In this document: positions 58,654 through 64,000 of the stretch, piece by piece
Position numbering within the stretch: the stretch's first letter is position 1
Layout: every line of letters begins with the position of its first letter
From: CAYREX01 sp964423505
GTDB taxonomy: Bacteria; Fermentibacterota; Fermentibacteria; Fermentibacterales; JCC-6
Direction of reading: 5' to 3'
NCBI GenBank assembly: GCA_964423505.1
Contig: CAYREX010000002.1
Location: 248,001-312,000, forward strand
DNA length: 64,000 nt
Position numbers and translations under genes: made by a program
The notes under the pieces: generated by a model
Seen by the model: only the letters and a program-made list of their open reading frames with translations
The model's database searches: none
Told to the model about the DNA's origin: nothing

Positions 58654-59763
58654 ATGATGCGCACCGGGCGGCACCGCATCCTTCTGCTGTCGGTTCTGCT
58701 CTGCCTGTCCGCAGCTGTCCCGGCGGACATCCCGCCCGGCTACTACGACCCGGCCGAGGGGCTCACCGGGGAGGCCCTGCAGTCAGCGCTGCACGACATA
58801 ATCGACGACCACGCCTCCATAAGCTACGACGCGGTCTGGGACGCCTTCTACACAACCGACGACAAGCCTAACGGCAAGGTCTGGGACATGTACTCGGACG
58901 TCCCCGGCGGCACACCGCCCTACGAGTACACCTTCGGCGTGCACCAGGGCGGGTCGGCCAGCCAGGAGGGGGAGGGCTACAACCGCGAGCACTCCTGGCC
59001 CAGGAGCTGGTTCGGCGGCGAGGTCTCACCGATGAACTCCGACCTCTTCCAGATAGTGCCCACGGACATCTACGTGAACAACAGGCGGAGCAACCACCCC
59101 TTCGCGGAGGTGAGCTACCCGACCTGGACCTCCCTGAACGGATCCAGGCTCGGCCCCAGCTCGACCCCCGGGTACTCCGGCACCGCCTTCGAGCCGAGGG
59201 ACGAGTACAAGGGCGACATGGCCCGGAACTACTTCTACATGGCCACCAGGTACTACGGAGAGGACGGCTCCTGGCCGGGAGGCCCCATGTCGGACGGCGC
59301 AGTGCTTGACGAGTGGGCCGTGGACATGCTCCTGGACTGGCACTCCGCCGACCCGGTGAGCGACAAGGAGCTGGAGAGGAACGAGGCGGTCTACGACATA
59401 CAGGGCAACAGGAACCCCTTCATAGACCGGCCGGATTTCGCCTGCCTGGTCTACGACCCCACATCGGTGGAACAGGGCCTGCCGCCGGCAGTCGCCGAAC
59501 CGTCCTGCTCTCCCAACCCGTTCGTCTCGACGACGACCGTTACCTTCAGTACCGCCTCGCCCGGGCCGGTCACCGCAGTTGTCATGGACACCTCCGGCAG
59601 GTCGGTAGCCACACTGGCCGATGGGGACTGGCTCCCGTCAGGGACGAACGAGCTTGTCTGGAACGTGCAGCAGCCCTCCGGAGGGGTGCCGCCAGGGGTC
59701 TACCTACTTGTCATCCGGTCGGGTGGCGATACCTTCTCAGCGAGGGTGGTGCTGCTGGACTGA
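58654..59763 (+). CDS. Secreted endonuclease I with C-terminal sorting domain
   Basis: 369 residues. After a signal peptide (RHRILLLSVLLCLSAAVPA) comes EndA/NucM-type nuclease I: YNREHSWPRSWFGG and SDLFQIVPTDIYVNNRRSNHPFAEV (the beta-beta-alpha-metal signature with His/Asn), then MARNYFYMATRYY and a terminal Ig-like domain (SCSPNPFVSTTTVTF, VVMDTSGRSVATL, PPGVYLLVIRSGGDTFSARVVLLD). It would degrade extracellular DNA, probably for nutrition. ATG at 58654 follows GAAGGA; a GTG upstream is possible. Confidence 0.88.
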   Translation: MMRTGRHRILLLSVLLCLSAAVPADIPPGYYDPAEGLTGEALQSALHDIIDDHASISYDAVWDAFYTTDDKPNGKVWDMYSDVPGGTPPYEYTFGVHQGGSASQEGEGYNREHSWPRSWFGGEVSPMNSDLFQIVPTDIYVNNRRSNHPFAEVSYPTWTSLNGSRLGPSSTPGYSGTAFEPRDEYKGDMARNYFYMATRYYGEDGSWPGGPMSDGAVLDEWAVDMLLDWHSADPVSDKELERNEAVYDIQGNRNPFIDRPDFACLVYDPTSVEQGLPPAVAEPSCSPNPFVSTTTVTFSTASPGPVTAVVMDTSGRSVATLADGDWLPSGTNELVWNVQQPSGGVPPGVYLLVIRSGGDTFSARVVLLD

Positions 59764-59866
59764 CCGAGCTCCCGGTCAAGAGCGGGATAGCCCGCAACCT
59801 GAGTTGTTGGCGATGCCGCGGCTGCGTACCCGGAGAGGAGGGGACCCGGCAGGCCCCCCCCGGGGG

Positions 59867-60505
59867 CTACCAGGCGGCCTTTATCCCCGCCCAGGTGTCG
59901 CGCTGCAGCGGCGTCTGCATCCAGAACGCTATGTCGTCCAGCGCGAAGTCGTTCCAGACCTGCGAGACGGTCGTGTTGAGTATGGAGAGCTCCGCCTCGG
60001 TGGATGTCCCCGCATGCCAGACGGCCTCGTAGCAGACCCACTCGCCGAGCTCTCCGCCGGCCTCGAATGGCGGGCCGAGGGGCACGCCGTTCACAAGCAC
60101 CTGCAGCCCCGCCGGGCCTGCCGCCCAGAGGGAGTGCCAGCAGGTGAAGAGGTAGGCGTATCCCGGCTGTACATCCACGGTCTGCGACCAGACTACGTTG
60201 GGAGAGCCGGCCTCGTCGATGCCGTTCACCGCCATCATCAGCCCGTCTCCGCTCCCGAGCGTGTGGTCGTAGTAGGAAGCGGCGTTCGGATGGACGAGCG
60301 AGGGGTCCGAAACGATGTCGTAGGTGTACTCGGAGTATATGTCCCCCGGGCTGTATGCGAAGTCGGTGTAGAAGCCCTCGTTGCCCTCCTGGAAGTCGCC
60401 GTTCAGCACTTCGCCCGCCGCCGGCGCGTACCCGGAGAGGAGCAGCCAGGCGCAGAGAAGGAGAGCCGAAGCGTAGCGCGACCTGCTCGCGCAGAAACCG
60501 TCCAT
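59867..60505 (-). CDS. Secreted carbohydrate-binding-like protein with TWxxIK C-terminus
   Basis: 212 residues. Signal peptide (ALLLCAWLLLSGYAPAAG) then one jelly-roll-like domain: VLNGDFQEGNEGFYTDFAYSPGD, YYDHTLGSGDGLMMAVNGIDE, VDVQPGYAYLFTCWHSLWAAGPAGLQVLVNGVPLG and NDFALDDIAFWM, as in choice-of-anchor and CBM-like domains. It ends QRDTWAGIKAAW, sharing a TWxxIK end with the protein at 48265-48999. No enzyme motif. AAGGGGTGGGGTC precedes the ATG. Confidence 0.75.
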   Translation of the reverse strand: MDGFCASRSRYASALLLCAWLLLSGYAPAAGEVLNGDFQEGNEGFYTDFAYSPGDIYSEYTYDIVSDPSLVHPNAASYYDHTLGSGDGLMMAVNGIDEAGSPNVVWSQTVDVQPGYAYLFTCWHSLWAAGPAGLQVLVNGVPLGPPFEAGGELGEWVCYEAVWHAGTSTEAELSILNTTVSQVWNDFALDDIAFWMQTPLQRDTWAGIKAAW

Positions 60506-60540
60506 GACCCCACCCCTTTCCTTTTCGGCCTACCAGGACA

Positions 60541-60930
60541 ATAGGCGCGGCCGGGACCTGCGACAATCCGGCCCCCCCCGGAGGTCCCCCCAACGCCTAC
60601 TACATCGTCATGGGCTGGTTCGACCACAACTGGGTGGGCGTTGGGGAGGGTGAGGGGCTTCCACCTGAGACCGCCGACTTCTCGTTGCACCACTCCGGCA
60701 ACCCCTTCGCAGAGAGCATCACGATCACCTGCGAGGGCTCTCTCGTGCCAAGCCAGTTGGTCGTGTACGACATCTCCGGCCGCATCGTCAGGTCGCTCTT
60801 CAGCACCGGTGCGGATACGTTCCTGTGGGATGGCCGGGACAGCTCTGGAGAGGAGCTGCCCGCCGGCACCTACGAGGTGCGGGGTGCTTCCGGTGGAAGA
60901 CTGGCATCATTGCGAGCAGTTAAGCTATAG
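60541..60930 (+). pseudogene. Fragment of a secreted protein: C-terminal sorting domain only
   Basis: The open frame encodes about 129 residues, of which residues from NAYYIVMGWFDHNWVG onward form a typical type IX-like sorting domain (FSLHHSGNPFAESITI, LVVYDISGRIVRSLF, DSSGEELPAGTYEVRG, ending SLRAVKL). No signal peptide or start with ribosome site is found, and the upstream sequence overlaps the start region of the opposite gene, so this looks like the tail of a lost larger gene. An ATG at 60610 gives 106 residues. Confidence 0.65.
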
Positions 60931-61181
60931 GTGGCTGGCCACCTGTCCGAAATGTGGAACGCCTTCATGGACTGGATTGCACAACTGGCTATGGTGCAGG
61001 TAAACGCGGAAGGGCAGTTTCAGGACGGTCCCTGACGGGTGTTATTGCATTCCTGCTATCCTGCGAATTCGTGATTCCGGAAGATCGTCGAACACAGGCA
61101 CGAGAAAGGTATCTGAGTTCGTTGAGTTCGGTGAGCATTCGGCAGTTCTCCGACGCGAGTACTCCGGGACTGAGAAATGCG

Positions 61182-61218
61182 TTGACAAACTACGCATATG
61201 CGTGGTATATACACGCAT
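61182..61218 (+). promoter_or_regulatory. Promoter with overlapping palindromic operator of the MNT-HEPN module
   Basis: TTGACA (61182-61187) is followed after 18 bases by TATATA (61206-61211). Between and over them are the palindrome ACGCATATGCGT (61192-61203) and a wider repeat ATGCGTG-N7-CACGCAT (61198-61218), i.e. three half-sites of ACGCAT in alternating orientation. The ATG at 61220 lies at the predicted transcription start. This fits autorepression by the adjacent HTH protein. Confidence 0.7.
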
Positions 61219-61219
61219 C

Positions 61220-61825
61220 ATGAAGATACTGAGCCGACTGCTTTCCTCGAGGACCCGAGCAGAAGTGTTTACCCTTCTCTTCGGTCTGAACCCGGACGAA
61301 CTACACATCCGCGAGATATCGCGCAGGGCACAACTCTCGGAAGCTTCAGTCAGACAGGAGTTGAGGAATCTGAAGAGTATGGGTCTCGTTCGCAGCAGGA
61401 GGGACGGCAACAGGCTGTACTACAGTGCCATGCAGGAGCACCCGCTGTATGCGGATATCCAGAGAATCGTGCTGAAGACCTCAGGACTGGTCGATGTGCT
61501 CCGGGAAGCGCTCGTTGGACCAGGTATCGATGCCGCCTTCATCTTCGGTTCGATCGCCTCCGGGATGGAGACCGGACACAGCGATGTGGATCTGATGGTT
61601 CTCGGGGATCTGGCAATGCGGGACCTGAGCGGAAGGCTCTCCGGGGTCTCGGAGAAAGTGGGCAGGGAGATCAATCCTCATGTGATGACGGCGGATGAGT
61701 ACTTCAGGAGGAGAAAGGTCAACGACCACTTCGCTGTGAATGTCATAGGGGGACCGCGATGGTTCATCGTCGGGAGTGAAGATGAGCTTGACGAAATGGG
61801 AGGAGAACGGCTGGCTCAGAGCTAA
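61220..61825 (+). CDS. HTH-nucleotidyltransferase (MNT) antitoxin-like protein
   Basis: 201 residues. N-terminal winged helix (FTLLFGLNPDELHIREISRRAQLSEASVRQELRNLKSMGLVRSRRDGNRLYYS) fused to a minimal nucleotidyltransferase with FGSIASGMETGHSDVDLMVLG (GSx-G-(x)-SDxDL motif intact). In MNT-HEPN pairs the MNT enzyme adenylylates and silences the HEPN RNase toxin. The ATG at 61220 has no leader; a GTG at 61202 would lie in the -10 region. Codon and base composition are lower in GC than the neighbours, suggesting transfer. It overlaps the HEPN gene by 44 bp. Confidence 0.85.
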   Translation: MKILSRLLSSRTRAEVFTLLFGLNPDELHIREISRRAQLSEASVRQELRNLKSMGLVRSRRDGNRLYYSAMQEHPLYADIQRIVLKTSGLVDVLREALVGPGIDAAFIFGSIASGMETGHSDVDLMVLGDLAMRDLSGRLSGVSEKVGREINPHVMTADEYFRRRKVNDHFAVNVIGGPRWFIVGSEDELDEMGGERLAQS

Positions 61826-62218
61826 GCCGACAAGTCGGGAGGAGATCCGGAACCTGCTGGCTATCGCTGATCGGGACATGGAGGATTCCCGGGGCGGAGT
61901 GTCAACGAACTGGCAGTTCGGCATCGCCACAATGCGGCACTGAAGCTGTGCGCTGTTCTTCTCAGGGCTTCTGGATACAGGACGTGCAGCGGTGACCACC
62001 ACCGCAGGACGATCATGGCCCTGCCCGAGATACTCGGAAGCGACTGGCGGGAGGATGCGGAGTACCTGGACTCGTGCCGAATGAAGCGGAATACCCTGGA
62101 GTACGACTACGCCGGCTGCGCTAAGGTGAACGATGTAGGGGAGCTCCTGGAGTTCCTCACCCGATTCAGGGGTACCGTGCTGGACTGGCTGCAGGAGAAT
62201 CATCCGGAGTACCAATAG
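61782..62218 (+). pseudogene. HEPN-domain toxin gene, frameshifted
   Basis: ATG 61782 (GGGAG upstream) lies inside the MNT gene. The first frame gives MSLTKWEENGWLRAKPTSRE then DRDMEDSRGGVSTNWQFGIA and stops at 61943. The continuation HNAALKLCAVLLRASGYRT to the HEPN signature CRMKRNTLEYDY and a normal end at 62218 lies in the next frame, joined if one base is restored near 61926-61930. Total length would be about 146 residues, normal for these HEPN partners. It is either a disrupted toxin or a sequencing error. An RNase-type toxin would be neutralised by loss of function. Confidence 0.7.
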
Positions 62219-62234
62219 CGGGTTCCTTCAGGGA

Positions 62235-62254
62235 TGGCTGGCGGGCAGGGATTC
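62235..62254. repeat. Direct repeat of the tRNA-Gln 3' end (copy outside the gene)
   Basis: TGGCTGGCGGGCAGGGATTC is identical to 62363-62382, which holds the encoded CCA and 3' acceptor/T-arm end of the tRNA-Gln gene (minus strand). The two copies are 128 bp apart. Duplicated tRNA 3' ends commonly mark attachment sites of integrated elements. Confidence 0.7.
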
Positions 62255-62272
62255 CCTTCGACAAGCTCAGGG
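62254..62272. repeat. REP-like motif CCCTTCGACAAGCTCAGGG
   Basis: A 19-base imperfect palindrome with CCCT/AGGG ends. The core TTCGACAAGCTCAGG is a short repetitive motif I recall from many bacterial genomes, but I cannot confirm copies in this window. Confidence 0.4.
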
Positions 62273-62335
62273 TAAACTCACCAGTTCGGTCTTCGAACGA
62301 AGGTCCGAATCGCACCATTAGCCACATCCGCAGAA

Positions 62336-62351
62336 GCCCCCCTCCGGGGGC
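62336..62351 (-). terminator. Probable terminator of tRNA-Gln
   Basis: On the minus strand GCCCCC-GGAG-GGGGGC forms a 6-bp GC stem with a four-base loop, followed by a short U-rich run (TTCTG), 12 bases after the tRNA 3' end. Confidence 0.5.
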
Positions 62352-62362
62352 CTCAGCTTATG

Positions 62363-62436
62363 TGGCTGGCGGGCAGGGATTCGAACCCCGATTGACGGAT
62401 CCAGAGTCCGCAGTCCTACCGTTGGACGACCCGCCA
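62363..62436 (-). tRNA. tRNA-Gln (anticodon CTG), CCA encoded
   Basis: The minus strand folds into a complete cloverleaf: acceptor TGGCGGG pairing with CCCGCCA, anticodon stem GCGGA/TCCGT with loop CTCTGGA (anticodon CTG), and T arm GGGGTTCGAATCCCT. The 3' CCA is encoded. Acceptor pair U1-A72 and the CUG anticodon indicate glutamine. Confidence 0.92.
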
Positions 62437-62502
62437 GCAGAGGCGTAACTATAGGCCTCCCCGTCGTTTTCTGTCAAGCAGCGGGAGCTCCGTGCCATTG
62501 TC

Positions 62503-62531
62503 TTGAAAGGGAATTGAGTGTATTCTTAATC
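62503..62531 (+). promoter_or_regulatory. Possible promoter of the downstream lipoprotein gene
   Basis: TTGAAA (62503-62508) is followed 16-17 bases later by CTTAAT/TTAATC. The -10 match is weak, but the stretch is AT-richer than the surroundings and lies 37 bp before the lipoprotein ATG. Confidence 0.35.
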
Positions 62532-62567
62532 CAGGGTTTACCCGCAACTTGTCTGAGAGGGGATAAG

Positions 62568-63086
62568 ATGTTGAAGCGTTTGCTCCTTGCTGGACTGAGC
62601 GTGTGCCTCCTGAGCCTGGCAGCGTGTGGTGGTGGAGAGGCCGAGCCTGGCGCCGACGGCTCTGACGGTGCTTCCGGGGCCGCCTCCGGAGGGTCAACGG
62701 ACCCGGAGGCACTCACGGACGAGATAGTGGAGAACTACACGGCCTGCATGGACGAACTGCAGGAGCTGACCGCGGACCTCCCGGAGCCGGATGCCCTGAG
62801 GCCGGAGCTGGAGCAGCTCAGGGACCGGTACATCGACGTGTTCGTGGAGATAGGCCACAGGGTGGCCACCCACGAGCAGGAGACCATCGACCAGATAGGC
62901 CGGTCGGTCATGAGCGAGCTCTACGGCTACGACATCGACTGGCTGACCGAGGTCAGTGGCCACTACATATCGGTGGACGCCGATGTGGCCAACATGATTG
63001 CCGACCTGAACATCATCACGCAGTACGCCTTCTTCGACCTGCTCCGTGACCAGAGTCCCGAGGAGGCTGACAGGCTGGGAGTCTAG
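62568..63086 (+). CDS. Hypothetical lipoprotein
   Basis: 172 residues. Lipobox LLSLAAC gives Cys 20; a Gly/Ser/Asp linker (CGGGEAEPGADGSDGASGAASGG) leads to a helical domain of about 130 residues (DEIVENYTACMDELQELTADLPEPDALRPELEQLRDRYIDVFVEIGHRVATHEQETIDQ onward). GAGAGGGGATAAG precedes the ATG. The mature part has no recognised family, and its helices could pack as a bundle; outer-membrane anchoring is likely. Confidence 0.7.
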   Translation: MLKRLLLAGLSVCLLSLAACGGGEAEPGADGSDGASGAASGGSTDPEALTDEIVENYTACMDELQELTADLPEPDALRPELEQLRDRYIDVFVEIGHRVATHEQETIDQIGRSVMSELYGYDIDWLTEVSGHYISVDADVANMIADLNIITQYAFFDLLRDQSPEEADRLGV

Positions 63087-63169
63087 CCCCCGAATACTGC
63101 ATGCACTCCCTCTGCAAGCCGCAGTAGTCGAATCAACTCCGCCAGGTACCACCCGGCGGTATGGGTCGG

Positions 63170-64000
63170 TTACTCCAGGTGGAGGAGCTGGACCGGGACG
63201 GGGCCGTCGGCCGAGAAGAGCAGCACCGTGTAGATGCCGGCCGGCAGACCGGTCAGGTCCAGCCCGGCGGTGCCGTCAGCCGCGGTTGTGCCCGTGATGC
63301 CCGTGGAGCGGCCCGAGACGTCCAGCACCGAGTAGGTCGCCCCCGGTGCCCCCTGGAGGCTGAACACGCCACTGCCGGGATTCGGCCAGACCATTGGCCC
63401 CGGCCGCGGCGACGCGCCCTCACCGGCCCCCTGCGGGCCGTGGTTCGGGAACAGGTCGTCCCATGCGATGACCTCCGGGTCCCGCTCGTAGGATGGCTGT
63501 CCAGGTCCGGCGAAGGCCACTGCCATCTCCATCTGCTCCGGGGCGAACAGCATTGTATGGAGGGTTCCCCCGCTGCCCGGTACGGGCGGGTAACCGACGG
63601 CGGCCATGAAGCCCCAGAGTCTCTCCAGGTCGACGTCCGGCTCGGCGGTCAGGGAGTCGAGGAGCATCGCGTAACGGTAGCATGACACCGGACTGGTGAG
63701 TACCCTGTGGTGGTTGGTGAGTATCATCCGGAAGGGGGCGATGTCCGGCTCGTCGGAGGAGTACCTGAAGTCGTGGCCGTAGCGGTTGCAGACCTCCACG
63801 ACCGTGGCGCAGCTGTCCTCGCCTGCCAGGTCGCGCCTTCCGACCACGTGGATGTCGTACGAGTTGGACCTGTGGTAGGTGGTGAGGGCGGTCTTCAGGT
63901 CCTCCACGTCGTGCTGCCCGCTGCCGTCGAAGTCGGGGCTGTAGAGCCCCTGGGCGAGGGCCATGCAGATGGGGACGAAGGCGCCGGGGTACTGCGTGGT
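63170..64000 (-). CDS. C45-like acyltransferase/peptidase, C-terminal part with sorting domain (runs off window)
   Basis: The frame is open past base 64000, so the N-terminus is missing; 276 codons are seen. TTQYPGAFVPICMALAQGLYSPDFDGSGQHD, ILTNHHRVLTSPVSCYRYAMLLDSLTAE and GGTLHTMLFAPEQMEMAVAFAG fit the second half of C45-type acyl-CoA:6-APA acyltransferase-like hydrolases. The last 80 residues form a type IX-like sorting domain (VWPNPGSGVFSLQGAPGATYSVLDVSGRSTG, LDLTGLPAGIYTVLLFSADGPVPVQLLHLE). Catalytic Cys not in window. Secreted enzyme likely. Confidence 0.65.
   Translation of the reverse strand, partial: TTQYPGAFVPICMALAQGLYSPDFDGSGQHDVEDLKTALTTYHRSNSYDIHVVGRRDLAGEDSCATVVEVCNRYGHDFRYSSDEPDIAPFRMILTNHHRVLTSPVSCYRYAMLLDSLTAEPDVDLERLWGFMAAVGYPPVPGSGGTLHTMLFAPEQMEMAVAFAGPGQPSYERDPEVIAWDDLFPNHGPQGAGEGASPRPGPMVWPNPGSGVFSLQGAPGATYSVLDVSGRSTGITGTTAADGTAGLDLTGLPAGIYTVLLFSADGPVPVQLLHLE

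Noticed and set aside
60931..61040. Short open frame ending at about 61035 (HLSEMWNAFMDWIAQLAMV)
   Set aside because: About 34 codons without a ribosome site or homolog; possible remnant but unsupported.
1..64000. CRISPR array, rRNA, insertion sequence or phage region
   Set aside because: No spaced repeats, rRNA-like stretches, transposase or phage genes were found anywhere in the window.

Overview
The window is GC-rich (roughly two-thirds G+C by eye), densely packed and strongly Gram-negative in character: many lipoproteins, secreted proteins with Sec signals, several with C-terminal Ig-like domains resembling type IX secretion (FlgD-like) sorting domains, and a gingipain-like C25 peptidase. 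Anaerobe markers are an orange-protein (ORP)-type Fe-S ATPase/NifX/radical-SAM operon and the [FeFe]-hydrogenase maturase HydE. This mix suggests an uncultured anaerobic bacterium of the FCB group or nearby (Fermentibacterota-like is my guess, unproven). Genes overlap by 4 bp very often (ATGA, GTGA, TTGA, CTGA), and non-ATG starts, apparently including CTG, are frequent.

Layout. 1-6102 (minus): an ORP-type operon (NifX-like, DUF5320, zinc ribbon, radical SAM, a fused double MinD-type ATPase with ferredoxin inserts, second NifX-like, HD domain), preceded by its sigma-54 activator; between them lie a near-consensus -24/-12 promoter and two perfect GTAGCA-N4-TGCTAC sites. 6181-8691: ABC exporter pair and DOMON lipoprotein. 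8833-14608: PNPOx-like protein, a barrel-SppA fusion, small envelope proteins, DUF1015. 14717-20683: AddB-AddA recombination nuclease/helicase with a possible 13-codon leader. 20712-24876: a six-repeat secreted propeller, a glycosyltransferase, a MITE-like element and the C25 peptidase. 25068-34329 (mostly minus): a long run with MetH, its separate reactivation domain, a homocysteine methyltransferase-MTHFR fusion, a sugar epimerase, HydE, a redoxin and DUF1847. 34458-40475: AzgA purine permease, GYD protein, P-loop kinase, second MITE-like copy, PEBP protein, and a SpoIIE phosphatase with a putative ATPase partner.

40609-41628 is a secreted propeller gene interrupted by one in-frame TGA directly followed by a stem-loop that fits the bacterial SECIS description: a candidate new selenoprotein. 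41889-53217: ferritin-like protein, lipoproteins, ExoIII, flippase plus O-antigen ligase, SDR, propeller lipoprotein, Fe-alcohol dehydrogenase, ABM monooxygenase. 53370-60930: tandem TPR proteins coupled to a glucosaminidase, an exported phosphatidylserine-decarboxylase-like lipoprotein, secreted endonuclease I and small secreted proteins. 61182-62438 is a lower-GC island with an MNT nucleotidyltransferase-HEPN toxin-antitoxin module (HEPN frameshifted), ending at a tRNA-Gln whose 3' end is duplicated. The window closes with a lipoprotein and the C-terminal part of a C45-like acyltransferase.
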